From the NCBI RefSeq assembly GCF_007655135.1, contig NC_045128.1, positions 28,242,811 through 28,306,810 of the forward strand: a stretch of 64,000 bases of DNA, written 5' to 3'. The position numbers and the translations under genes were made by a program. The DNA is from Punica granatum (taxonomy: Eukaryota > Streptophyta > Magnoliopsida > Myrtales > Lythraceae). The notes beneath the pieces were generated by a model. That model ran no database searches, was not told the DNA's origin, and saw only the letters and a program-made list of their open reading frames with translations. This document shows, one piece after another, positions 12,050 to 23,564 of this stretch. Numbering within the stretch: position 1 is the stretch's first letter; each line of letters opens with the position of its first letter.

Positions 12050-12343
12050 TTTTATGTCCAATTTGAGTCGATCTCAACGGAACCCTTCTTACTGCGTAGA
12101 AGAGAAGGTTTTAGGTAGGGATGATAAAATCGGAACCCCTGACATTTTGTACCCAAAACAAAAGAGCTACCAAGCTGCGCTGCATTTCTTTCAATTGGTC
12201 TACAGTGTCATTGTAGAGAATCTCCACCCACTTTTCTAGATCTGTGATTGCCTCCATGGATAACAAATTTATCTTGCTTGGTTTTTATTGAATTATGTAC
12301 TCATACTCCTCGCGCTGCTCTTACCAACGCTTAGTTATTTATA
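12050..12343. mobile_element. Nuclear plastid DNA insertion (trnP-UGG region)
   Basis: This segment reads like the plastid spacer containing trnP-UGG (reverse complement at 12117-12189), followed by the spacer toward psaJ, ending near TCTTACCAACGCTTAGTTATTT. The order fits the plastid trnW-trnP-psaJ neighbourhood. Several differences from the conserved plastid sequence, including in the acceptor stem, fit an old nuclear integrant (NUPT) rather than contamination. I recognised this from memory of plastid genomes, not from a database search. Flanking DNA is nuclear and AT-rich. Confidence 0.7.
12117..12189 (-). pseudogene. trnP-UGG: Plastid-derived tRNA-Pro (UGG) relic
   Basis: On the minus strand the D-arm region GCGCAGCTTGGTAGC is followed by the anticodon region TTTTGTTTTGGGTACAAAA, with anticodon TGG, and then a T-arm. 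Acceptor-stem bases at the 5' end no longer pair fully with the 3' end. It is probably non-functional in the nucleus, where plastid-type tRNA genes are usually silent. Confidence 0.72.
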
Positions 12344-12455
12344 TTCTATTATTTAATGCATGCATAATTAATGGACCATTCTAGTTTACATTATTTATAT
12401 TTTATTATTTAATGCATGCATAATTAATGCACCAATTCTAGTTTACATTATATAT
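12344..12455. repeat. Short tandem duplication beside the plastid insertion
   Basis: Two units of about 61 bases contain the phrase TTTAATGCATGCATAATTAATG (at about 12352 and 12411) and then TTCTAGTTTACATTAT. A diverged third relative lies before the plastid piece at about 11935-11970. The plastid segment may therefore have been inserted into an existing tandem repeat. Confidence 0.7.
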
Positions 12456-15400
12456 TATAGATTTATTAAGACATTTACTCTTTTACTCCTATTTAATAGG
12501 GTGGGATGTTATATATATATGAGATCACAAGAGAAAAGCAACAACAAACCAAAGCGCCAGTCCAAATCAGCAGCAAACCGGAAGACCCAGTCCAAACCAA
12601 CATATCTATATCACAGCCCCGAACTCGACCTTTAAACATCAAATTCAAGCTAGAACCACCTTAATCGAATCAAGAATCATTCCAAAGCAAAGCAAAGCAA
12701 ATCAGCAGTGCAGTAAGGGTTGTTGAAATGAGCTTGTAAAGGTCCTAACTCAGCCACGTATTGTAGATCATAGCCGAGACACCAAAACACGAAAAAATCA
12801 TATCCAGTAAATAACTCATCATTGTTCGTTCAGAAGCAGACACTTCTTCAGGTTCAGGAGCAGACAGTTCTTCAGGTTCAGGGGCAGCCAATCCCTCTCT
12901 GTTTTTTTTTTTTTTTTTGCATTGCAATCTATCCTATAGTACTATATATGCTAAGTTAGATAGGTGAAATTTACTGAATTGAAACTGATGGCATTGGATG
13001 TCATCACGCATGATATTGATTATATGAGTCCTGAGTTTACATCTGCTTCTAGGTTGTGGAGTTAGACACACTATAAGAGCAGGAGAACTTCTGAGATTAA
13101 AATTGTGCTTCATGTTGGATTTAGGAGCAAGTTTGAATGATCGTTTATTTTTCAGCATTCATGCTGGTCGGCATCGAGTTCAAATTCTGCAAAAGTAAAA
13201 CCTTCTTAAGATCATGTTGTAGGCTGTTGACCCTTAAGCAGTAGTCGCGGAGCTTTCTTTTTTCTCTCATCTATATAATTTCATGGAAGCGCCTCCCTTT
13301 CTTTTCGTTTTCGAAGTTAGTAGATTACAGTTTATGCAATACATTCTCTGGCTGCTACAAATATGTATGACAGCTTAAATATCAGATCTCGAAATATAAA
13401 CTCTGAAATTGGAGATACCTTTTTTGTGGTATTAGATACAAGATGCGATCGTATTTCTATAGTAATGCAGAAGCTCCAAACATGAAATATATGTATCAAG
13501 TAATCGCTGAATACGCAAGTTTACCATCAATGGATCAATAAAGAATATTATCTTTGAATTAAAAAATAAACCTGAAGTTAAACACTAATAAAAGAACCTA
13601 TTTGAGATAAAGAGCACGCAAGCCCTTAAGTCGTTTAGTAATCTTGGTGAGGACAATGACCGTCAGCATTGCGAGCCCTAGCACCTCAATTTGCAAACAA
13701 AGAAATACGAAAATCTATGAAAAACTAGAGGCGATTGTGACTTGATACTAGCCACCAATCACGCTTGTGAGTTAGCCATGATGCTTTTAACAGCTTGTTT
13801 GAAGGTCATGGTCAATTATGGGTATTGGCTGAAAAAAGAGTCATGGGTCTTGATGCAAAAAATGATGTCGTAAGGTGCAGGTGACTGCAATTGCAAAGAG
13901 AGACATGGCCAGATATATAAGCATAGGCCTAAGGCAACCTTTCTAGAACGGTTGTGGCCGACATTGTCCCTTCCGGCCGCCTCTCTCCCTCTCAAGTTAG
14001 CATCCTCTTTTTAAATGTTAGTACCGCTCAAGTTGAGGTTATATAGGCCTTAAGCTTTGAATATTTTCATAAAGTTCACGTTATTATTATAATTGTTACT
14101 AATTTATATTTATAATTTTTAAAAACATTTTTTTATTGTAATAGATGTTACCTCTGCATTTGTTACAAAAATCGAGTCATTGAATTGAGAAATAAGATAT
14201 TTAATGTTGAGGAAAAATTGAACAAACTAAAAAGATTAGACAAAAGAAATAACACCGAGAAAGTTATAGAACAAAATTAAAACTTTTTTCTAATCAAAGG
14301 ATCTCAACATAAAAGTTATCAATTTTTTTGGACAAAAATGAATTAAGAAAGAGTGAAAGGTTTAAAATAGAAAAGTACTAAAAAAATATAGGACATAAAT
14401 AATTTAAAGAAGAAAAGAACAAAAAAAAAAAGAAAAAGAAAAATAACCAAACTTATATAATGAGATTGAACATATATTTTTTCCATTCTAAATTAATTAT
14501 TCATCATAAAAAAATTTGTAGTTTACTACAACCAGAATTTACAGTACTAAAAACAAACTCTACACACGCTTATATAAACAAGTGCTGCCGAAGCTCGGCT
14601 ATGACTGCCTGCTAATATGAATCCCATTTTTCTTTTAGATTAGAAATATCAGCTATTATTTTTAAATTTAACTTCTTATTACATATAATTTTCTTTTTAG
14701 GCTGTTTCCAATGGGGCTACTGTCTCGTCTCCCCATTGCCACTTGGCAAGGATAGAGACTCGGCGGGCTTCGTTCTCCACCGGAGCCGAGAGAGACGCGC
14801 GCTACATGGTGGGAGGCGTGTCTTTGTAAAGGCACCGCAAAGAGATGGTAGGCGGCCAATGATGAGCCGCCATATAGTCCTTTTTCTGCAACTTTTGCTT
14901 TTACTTTTTACTTTTTTGTTTTTTTGGGGGGGAGGAGGGGGGGACTGCTCTTTTTTCTGTGGGGCCCACTGCTGTGGCTCATGTGGCATGCAGTGGGCCA
15001 CACTTTTATTTTTTAATTTTTTTAAGGTATGCGACTTTTTTTTAAATTATTATTTAAAAAAAAGCGTGAATCCACAATAAAAGTGTAATATAGAGATAGG
15101 TATTGGAGTTCATAATCTCTCATTTTTTTTATGGAGTGTGGCGCTTATGTGCCAGCCTGAGACTCAATTTCGAGGCACAATTTAAGAGACACAGTTGGAG
15201 ATAGTTTTGTGGTCTAATAACCTAATTCTTCGTTAGGAACTTAGGATAGTTACATTTTTTCGTAGAAGAAAAGTTTGCTTGAACAAATGAAATGACCAAA
15301 ATATTAAAAGAGGGTGTAGTGTGGTAATGCACGTTCTCTCTGACAAGCAAAATGTTGTAAATTCGATATTTAATGGGACTACTATTCTCCTTTATTAGTA

Positions 15401-15748
15401 TTTTAGTATTTTTCTTTCATTGTATTAAACGTACAAACTTCTTTTATATTTGAAAAAAAATCAAAATAGGAGGTAAAAGAATTTAATAAAATAAAAAAGG
15501 GAGAGAGAGAAATAGAAGAAATTTTATAAAATGAAAAAGGAGGGGTGGAATCTTTGCTTAGAATAAAGAGAACTGACAACGCCACAAAACCAAACACAAC
15601 AAGAAAGAAGTCCTAATCATCAATCATCATCGATCAAATTATATCAACCACCTGCCATTGCCTTGCCTGTGCTGCCTCCCTTGCCCTGATTCATTTGCCA
15701 ATCCCCGCCGTCGCCACAGCCAGTGTTAGGGTTTTGGGATTGGGATCT
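12456..15748. other. Intergenic DNA upstream of the FBL4-like gene
   Basis: I see no convincing gene. There is a poly-A-primed-looking tract at 12905-12920, moderately AT-rich DNA to 14640, and a GC-richer patch at 14700-15003 with a hairpin listed separately. Pyrimidine-rich DNA at 15380-15660 precedes the FBL4-like start and probably contains its promoter and leader. The open frames in the 14.7-15.1 kb patch are low-complexity on both strands and I do not call them. Confidence 0.5.
14959..15003. repeat. Hairpin, 14-bp arms
   Basis: Arms 14959-14972 (GTGGGGCCCACTGC) and 14990-15003 pair with a single mismatch around a 17-base loop. It may be a fragment of a small inverted-repeat element. 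No target duplication was found. Confidence 0.7.
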
Positions 15749-17776
15749 ATGGCTTCTCCCTCCGGTGGCGAATCGGGTTCGGGGGCCGTCCCTGTTTGCA
15801 TCAACGAGATCCTGACCGACGACGAGCTGAGGTCGATCCTCTCGAAGCTCGACACCGAGAAGGACAGGGAGCTCTTCGGCTTCGTCTGCAAGAGGTGGCT
15901 CCACTTGCAGAGCTCGGAGCGGAGGAAGCTCGCAGTCCGGGCGGGCACCCACATGCTCATCAAGCTGGCCACAAGGTTCTTCCGCGTGTCTGAGCTTGAC
16001 CTCTCGCAGTCGGTGTCGAGGTCGTTCTATCCCGGCGTCACGGACAAGGATCTCTACGTGATCGCCAGTAACTTCCGGGGACTGAAGGTGCTGCATCTGC
16101 AGAACTGTAAAGGTGCGATTTTTTGTTGGCTCTCTCTCTCTGTTGATTCGATTAAGACTGCGATGTTCATGTCAAAGTAATGATTTTTCCCACCTGAAGA
16201 TGCGAGTTTATACGTTTCGGAAGGGCTTAAAATGGCCGTTTCCGGAGGAATTATTGAGTTTATGCCATGCTCCAGTGGTCAACGCTCATATTTATGCACC
16301 TGGAGCACTCAACACGATCTAAATAGTAACTGAGAAGTACACTCATTGTGGGATAGTTTAAAATTCTTCCCTCCGAAAGGATTGCGACTCAGTTGGACTA
16401 TGTTTTTGTGAATTTGCTTTCTTGGGTACTCGTTGAACTCTGTGCATTGCAAGCAGAACTATTCTCGCATAATGGCTTCCTTCTAGCATTCTGATATTGT
16501 TTGCTAGAGCTATCTGCGTAAACTAGTTCAATCATTGGGGAACTAGAGGTGCGGCTTTTACTTTTTAATCCGTTGGAGAAGCTTCTTTTCCGGTAACTGT
16601 AGTGGTTAATTACACAGATATTGTGCTCCATTTTAAAACTGTTTTTGTCCTGCTTCTCAGAATGTCTATGTTTCCCAATAACTGCTTTGCAAAGCTCTCC
16701 CGATGAGGAAATTTTGAACTTGAGCTCTTATAGTAAAATTACCCAATGAACTTGTTGATTTAGTATTATTATTTATCTCGGAGTTCCTTGAGTGAGCTTT
16801 TATGAAGGTAGCATTTGAGTTGGTTTAATGAGAAAGATGAAGCGGTTACCAAATGTCTGCTTGTCATTTTTGTCCCACAGGTATAAGTGATGTCGGAATG
16901 ATAGAGCTTGGAGGTGGTCTCTCTTCTTTACAGTCCTTGGATGTGTCTTATTGCAGAAAAGTCACAGACAGAGGACTAGAAGCAGTTGCTAAAGGTTGTC
17001 ATGATTTGCGAAGACTTCAGCTTGCAGGTTGCAGACTTATCACGGACTTGGCTTTGCAATCTCTTTCCGAGAACTGTCAGAGATTAGAAGAGTTAGGCCT
17101 TCAAGGATGTACTAGTATTACTGATTTTGGAATCACTCAACTTGTCAAGTGCTGTAAAAAAATCAAGCTCCTGGACATCAGCAAGTGCAGCAATGTTGGT
17201 GATGAAGGGGTTTCTAATGTTGCTAAGTCCTGTTCATTAAATCTAAAGACACTGAAGCTGTTGGATTGCTACGAAGTCAAAGATGAGTCTATAATCTCTT
17301 TAGCCACATATTGCAAGAATTTGGAGACGCTAGTCATCAGCGGATGCAAGGATATCTCTGATGAGGCTATGAAATCTTTAGCCTCTGCCTGTGGGAGCAG
17401 CCTCAGGAAACTGAGGATGGACTGGTGCTTGAGCATATCTGACTGTGCGCTGAGCTGTATTCTCACCCAATGCAGATCCTTGGAAGCTCTTGATATTGGG
17501 TGCTGCGAGGGGGTGACAGATGCAGCGTTTAATGGTCTAGAAAGTGGTGGGGTTGAATTGGGTTTGAAGGTTCTGAAAGTTAGTAATTGCCACGGGATAA
17601 CTGTGACAGGGATTCGTGTTCTCTTGGACAAATGCAGATCCCTAGAGTACCTTGATGTGAGGTCATGCCCGAGAATTACTAAGGCTGTCTGTGATGAGGC
17701 TGGGCTTCAGTTTCCAGAACGTTGTAAAGTTAATTTCGATGGTAGCCTAAGCGAGTCCAATGTGTATGCAATTTAA
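15749..17776 (+). CDS. F-box/LRR-repeat protein 4-like, 2 exons, 419 aa
   Basis: Exon 1 is 15749-16112 and exon 2 is 16881-17776 (TAA), joined across a GT-AG intron inside a Gly codon, giving 419 residues. I start at the ATG at 15749, because the open frame further upstream has no ATG. Residues 20-58 form a short F-box-like region (LTDDELRSILSKL then VCKRWLHLQ). From about 80 to 405 there is a run of Cys-containing leucine-rich repeats with the pattern LxxLxLxxCxxITDxGL, about a dozen of them. This matches the Arabidopsis At5g23340/FBL4-type proteins. F-box/LRR proteins recruit substrates to SCF ubiquitin ligases. The substrate of this clade is not established. The C-terminus ends in SNVYAI. 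The gene is intact and single-copy here. Confidence 0.92.
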
Positions 17777-19602
17777 GACTGTGTAACCATTTCCAGTCTG
17801 GCGTCGCTCGTCATGTATAAAGGGGAAAGACGTAACTATTTAATATGCCTTGCTTGGGCAGTTCAGTTGCCGTGGAAGCTCCATATACGAGGAATGTCAC
17901 ATTAGTGACCATTTCAGGAGTTGGGAGGGGTATCTCTTCCCTCTTGGTATTGTGCCTCCTAAGGGGTTGATGTTGGTGTTCAGCCAGTTTGTTTCATATC
18001 TCCCAAGTACAAAGGTTTCATGTCTATATGTGTACATTGTTTAATGGATGATGTATTTGGCCTATGATCGTCATGGGAAGAGATTTCTTTGGTTTGTCTA
18101 GTTATTCTTCCATGCCCTGCTTCAGTTTGCACTGCTTTGGATCTTATGTTTCTGCACATCAACTGCACAAGCTTCACTTGTTTCACAACCCCTGAAATCG
18201 GGCTTCATGACTGAAAGGTCAGTTTTAGATTTTTATCGTATTGAAGAGCCAGCTTACTGTTTCGGAATGCGTGATCAGTTGTCTGGACTTGGATCTAGGA
18301 TGTTTATTTTTCCTACACACACACACACACAGTGATTTTTTATTTAGTTGTAAGATCTTTTCTGGGTTTCTATTTTAATGGGTGGTCTCTTGAAGGATGA
18401 AATTCGACATGTTTTAGTCATTGGAACTAGTTGAGCAACATCTGCAGGTTTAACTCATCCTGCAATGTTCATAATGTGTCCGACTTTCTTCTATGACAAT
18501 GTATTGAGCAGAACAAATCAAAAGAAGCAATTAAGTCATGTATGCTCAAGACATTTCCTGTTTTCTGGTAACTGGAGAACCACTTGAACAAGAAAATTGA
18601 AGCTTTCCAGTGACTACTTGCTGCAGGGGAAAGGGATTGGATCATCGATAAAGAAGAAAAAGAACGCTTCTAGTGGAACATTATAGGCCCCCTCGTGATC
18701 TGCGAGTATTGCCAGAGTGTTGCAGAAGCAAAACCAGATGATATGTTGGTTCATCTGTCGATTACCAGACTTTGGTTTTGGACAATTTATTGAAAGACGA
18801 GTGGACTAACATCTTTTGTCTTCTACTGTTGTGATGCGTGTGTAATGAAGCCATCTGAGCTGGATGGTTTGCTCTATGACAGAAGCATCCCACCAGTTCT
18901 GGTAAGAGCTCGCATTTGAAAATCGAAGGCCATATTCTATGGAAGAAAAAGGGCCATCTCAACAACTCAATAACGTCAACTACGAGTATGAAAACTGTTG
19001 TTCTGGATAAATCTGGTGCCACTGATCGCCTTCTGTAGGTTGCAGCATAAGTTCCAAACTGAGTGTTTCCATGATGTAAAATATTGAGCATCAGATTCAC
19101 AGTCTGCATCTGTGGCCAACGAACTATACCAGTAGTCCTGCAGACATAGGAATGCCATGTTCTCAATCCGGTGCCATTTGATTAAACAATCAGCAAAAGT
19201 CAAATGTCAGCCCCTGCTTCTGAGCTTTATCTAGAAATCAAACAATGCGCTGAACACTGCATGTCATATTTACTCACAAGCACATACATTGTGACACATT
19301 ACTGCAGTACAACCAACAAAAACTTACGACATAATAATGTGGTAAAATGTGATTGCCTGTCGTTCACAGCTGCATGACCGTTGACAATCGACGAATGATT
19401 TCTCCAAATTCAGAGCTTTAATGGGTAGTCAACTTCTCGTGCGCAACTGCAAAAGCATTTGAGGGTAATTATCTTTTTCATCTTTACTTGTGGCTTTTCC
19501 TTTTCTGATCTTTTTTCCTTTTCATGTTGGTGCTGAAATTAGCTGAATGTGCTTCTCTATTCTTTCTGAAGGTCATCTAATCACTTGACCTCTAAGAAAT
19601 CT
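17777..19602. other. FBL4-like 3' flank and start of the GEM-like array
   Basis: The 3' UTR probably covers the first few hundred bases. A (CA)n run sits near 18317-18331. From about 18801 to 18950 the sequence resembles the far flank of GEM-like copies A (21594-21750) and B (25080-25230): both keep the phrases CTTTTGTCT, ACTGTTG, GATGC and GAGCTGGA in the same order. No gene body accompanies it. I see no other coding sequence. Confidence 0.5.
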
Positions 19603-20295
19603 TGCGATGAACAAATCCATTCTGCATTATGCAGGATTATCAAGAAAAATGTGTTGAAGCTTTCAACAATGAATTAATGGCCGATTTCTGACAGGAAAGT
19701 ATGTCATGCAAAGTTGTCACGAACTAAGATGAAATGTCAACCGACTTAACTGCTGTACACGATCTCATTGTCAGGTTTAAGTAGTTTCCGAAGAGATTCT
19801 TCGGATTACCTTTTCCGTAGGTTCCATATTCTTTTGCTACCTGGAACCTCCTCTGTTACAGTCTAGCCGGGTGGCTAAGTTTGAGCGAGCTCACTAGCTA
19901 ATTTTGAGTTTTACCTGCATGATAAGCATCCTCAGTTATTCTGGGGATTTAATATTTTCAACTTCGAAAGATGATGTCAGGTAATAAGACGCCAGTGTAG
20001 AATGTGATAGGTTTAAGAGGCAAAGGATTGCAAATCCAATCTAAGGGCAACTGAAGAACTATAAAGGTGCATTGTAATAAAAAGAGAATATGCAAAGTGA
20101 TAGATCTGCACCGGCTTTTTCCCTTTGATAAAATCCTTTCTACATTACGAACAGCTAGTCAAGTGCGTCATGGGAGTTTCGTACATCTGATTCAATGATA
20201 TATTGATCAGCAGACGTGAAAGAAGGCTTCAGGAGAAAGGATATGGAAAGAAGGGGAGAATCTCTTATGGACACTTGTCACGTCAGATTTAAGGT

Positions 20296-21172
20296 ACTAT
20301 TTCTTCATATTTGCTTGAGAGATGGCCTGCTGAAGATGTTAGTCTTCTGATAATTCAAGAAACCCATGAACCAGAACTCGAAATTGTCCACAGTGACGAT
20401 CTGCAAGTACTTTTGTGATGGCTTCTTCATGTCCTCACTTTCTTGGCTCTGTCTATTGTGAGTGGGATGAGTACCAGCACATATCATGGATTCTTTAGAC
20501 AAGGTTTCATTTTGTCCTGTAAAAGCTGTTCTAGAATCTGATTTGGGAAAAAGAATCGTCTCAATGCTCACTGATCAGTATGATCAGATACGGAAAGGGG
20601 TCTCTTCTTGCTTACCTTGTAATGGAGTCTGAGACATTCGCCATTGGGAGAAGATATCTTTAAGGATCTCTCACTGCAGAATGCAATGTTTTGGGTTGAG
20701 ATGAAGAGGAGGCCTGCTACCGGGCCAGCCAAGGTCAATAAATAGCATTGTGAGGCCTTTAGGAGTCTCTCTTTCTTGCTGACATTGAACAGAGTCTTGA
20801 ACGCTTTCTCCATCCCCCCCATTTTAAAAATTATGGTTCCCAAGCTCAGTTTCCCCTTCACTGTCTCAGATATCTTCCGTCTAAGCCTACCTGGACACAT
20901 AGAAATATGATATTTTTAATTCAATGGAGGGCAGTTTGAATTGACTGTTTCATTCATTTATAGATTTTCTTGGTTGGAGACTTGCATCAATAGCCTTATG
21001 GACTAATCCTTGTAAGACATCGCAGAAGTTATGGAATTTTATTAATTACCGTGCTCTCTGATGCCACTGGCAAAAACATCAGCCTTCTTCCCGAGCTTGT
21101 TCATCCGCTGAAGCACTGAACCATTTCTCTGATATTTGACAGAATTCTCATCTCTCCTAGAATACCAATCCA
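20296..21172 (-). pseudogene. GEM-like (GRAM-domain) gene copy A, broken
   Basis: Three exon remnants run on the minus strand: exon 1 relic about 21172-21050, exon 2 20890-20616, and exon 3 from about 20470 down to 20296. Exon 2 is fully open and codes a normal GRAM core (KGKLSLG through SSPNGECLRLHYK). The rest is damaged in several ways. A deletion of about 200 bp relative to copy B removed the first ~30 codons, the start codon and the TATA region. The exon 3 acceptor reads TG where B has AG. Exon 3 has a one-base deletion before the KKPSQKY region and a four-base deletion near its end. I call it a pseudogene with confidence. A residual transcript from a cryptic promoter cannot be excluded. 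Confidence 0.9.
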
Positions 21173-21325
21173 AGGGGGAGTTGGTAGCTTTTCCGAAGTC
21201 AAAAAAGGGTAAATAAAAAGCAAACTTTCTTGTTGCATGACTTAGGTGAGGATCATCAACGGAATAAAGGGACAGACATGACTCATGACCTGGTAATGCA
21301 TGGGAAGCTCATTAGTGAGATTCTT

Positions 21326-21371
21326 CCCCCGGCCCCCCCGGCCCCCCCATCCCCCACAGTCCCCCCCCCCA
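21326..21371 (-). other. Poly-C/poly-G tract with G-quadruplex potential
   Basis: On the plus strand five or more runs of 5 to 10 cytosines are separated by 1 to 5 bases. The minus strand therefore carries consecutive G-runs that fit the usual G-quadruplex rule. It lies upstream of pseudogene A, and the matching spot in copy B's flank lacks it, so it arose after that duplication or was lost there. Confidence 0.8.
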
Positions 21372-21903
21372 CACCCAAACAACCCAACCACAAAGGAAGG
21401 GTAGATTTCTTCGGGCCAAAGAGATTGCATCATTCAATAGGAGAAAGAGGAACTTTTGTGAGACATGGAAAAGTTAGGAGCAATCTTCGGTAAACGGGGC
21501 AATCTTGCAGAAAGAAGACAGTTGGTGGGTTGGTTGATCGGTTAAATTACTAGGGGGTAGGTTCTCCACATTCAATTGGAAAAGAAGTAGAAAAGTGGAT
21601 CAGACCTTTTGTCTCATACTGTTGAGATGCATGATGAAGCCTTTGAGCTGGAAATTTAGCTTTCTGACTGCAGACCCTAATTTCATTCAATTCCAGAAAA
21701 GCTCTGTAAGGAGCTGAGCTTACAGCACTTGGAAATCCTTTTTCTTACACCTCAACAAAATTCCATGTCTCCGAAGGCAAAGTAACCTTTTGTGTTACAT
21801 ATAATGGTTATAGTGAAAATTCCAGACGTGCATTTGATCATGAATTCATAGGAATACCATGTAACAAAATGTTTTGTGCTGAAATGCATCATCTCGGTGC
21901 ATG

Positions 21904-22882
21904 AAACAAAGATAAAGAATCCCTCTTATTCTTACAGGTTTACACAAAACAACAGAGATGCTTAAATGAACAACATATTGGACGCAGAATTTCTCTGAGT
22001 AGTCTTAACACATTATCATGGCTTGAGCTTTTGTAATCAACAACTTTAACATATGATTCATCCACTTTTGACTCTCTTGCCATTAAAGTTAAGATCAGCT
22101 CCATGTGGGTTTGTCTTTAGGTCTGATGTGGCTCTGATACAGCCTTTTAATAAAGTCTGGTTCCCTTCCCCTTCTTTTGGGTAGCGTTTAGAATTCCCTA
22201 GCTGCCCTGCAACTAAGGAGACTGAAACTCGGGTAGGTTGGGATTAGAAACTTCAATCTTGTTCAGCAAGGATCAGGTCTTAGGATTCAATCATTGGAGG
22301 ATTTGATCATAGTAAATGTCACTTGCTGCAGTATTGCTTCAGAACTCGTTTTAAACTGTTGCCTCCACTGAATCAACATCTTTTTGTGAAGGTTTCACGT
22401 TCATAATTTCCAATCGTGAGCAAATATACTCTGTGATGGACAGAAAAGGAAACAAGTCTGATTCTGCCATCATTAAGGCTGGAGGCCAACAAGCCAAAGA
22501 TAAAGAGAAGTAGACGCACAATCCCCTCTTTCCCAACCTCATAGTGAAGGAAAGAGAGACTAGCGCCATCTCCACTTATCATCGACAAAGCTCTTTTTCT
22601 ATAAAGCATAAAAGCAGCGTCATTCCACTAAAAAGTTGCCATTACAACATGCTCATCATGTCTGCGGCCCTTTTATTCAGTCGATGATCCTTGTCTCAGT
22701 CGTAAAGTGTCGAGATTCACCTGCCTGACTTCATCCTCTATAAATACACATTAAAACAAAACCAATCTAACTTTCTCTGCCTCTCTCACTCTCTCTTGGT
22801 GATCAATTTTATAAAGACTTCTACGACTGTTCTTACAGTTTAAGAAGTGAGATTCGGAGCTCAAGGAAAACGTTTCAATTAA
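21904..22882 (+). promoter_or_regulatory. Orphan GEM-like promoter and 5' UTR without a gene
   Basis: This region aligns with the upstream DNA of plus-strand copies D (about 30545-31585) and F (about 44132-45219). Shared landmarks appear in order: the phrase AAAGAATCCCTCTTATTCTT, CAGCTCCATGTGGGTTTG, the small frame starting ATGGACAG, CTATAAATACACA (TATA box at about 22738-22746) and a CT-rich leader ending in GAGCTCA.GGAAAA. The match ends at about 22882, just where the start codon would be, and the DNA then continues as the B duplication block. No exon sequence follows. It is a promoter left behind by deletion or by an unequal exchange junction. Confidence 0.82.
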
Positions 22883-23564
22883 TGTGGGGGAAACGAGATC
22901 CTGTGATGAACAAATCCATCCTAGAATATGCTAGATTATCAGGAAAATGTGGGGAAATTTTCTTCAATTGATTAATGTCTTATTTCTGTTGGGAAAGTAT
23001 GCCATGTAAAGTTGACATGAACTGACATTTATCTCAACCGACTTAACTGTTGGAAACAATCTCATTGTCAGGTTTCAGTAGTTTCTATTTCCTGTCTATA
23101 TTTACAACCTCCCACTTTGTAACAGTCCACCTTGGTGGCTAAGTTTGAGTGAGCTCACCAATTTGAGTTTACTGGCATGTCAATCATCCCAAGTCATTTT
23201 GGGGAATTATGCTTTCAACTGCGAAACAGGATATCAGGCAACCAGAGACCACCACAGAACGCAAAAAATTTAAGAGGCAAAGAATTGCAAATCCAATTTA
23301 AGGGCAACCCAAAAACTTTGAAATTGCACTGAAATAGTAAGAAAATATGTGAACTGTGAAGTGATTAATGAGCATCGGCTTTTTCCTGTTGACATAATCT
23401 TTTATACATTATGAACAGCTATTCGAGTGCCTCACAGGAGTTTTGCACATCTGATTCAATGAAATGTTGATCAGGCTACATGAAAGAAGACTTCAGAAGA
23501 GACGAAAAAGAAAGAAGAAGAGGATCTCTTATATGTACACTTTGTCATGTGAGATTTGAAGGTA

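Larger units (their letters stand above)
19603..21903. repeat. Tandem block 1 of the A/B duplication
   Basis: The stretch beginning GATGAACAAATCCATTCTG and ending near GAAATGCATCATCTCGG matches 22892-25397 throughout. That covers the 3' flank, all three exons, the introns and the far 5' flank of GEM-like copy A versus copy B. The two units share orientation and differ by indels and many substitutions. The main difference is a deletion of about 200 bp in block 1 that removed the promoter and start of copy A. Confidence 0.88.

Noticed and set aside
14668..15080. Open frames on both strands in a GC-richer patch
   Set aside because: Low-complexity Arg/Ser/Pro/Phe composition, poly-G and poly-T runs, no splice structure and no recognisable domain.
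15695..15748. 18-residue N-terminal extension of the FBL4-like frame
   Set aside because: The extension starts at TTG. The first in-frame ATG is 15749 and the family starts close to the F-box.
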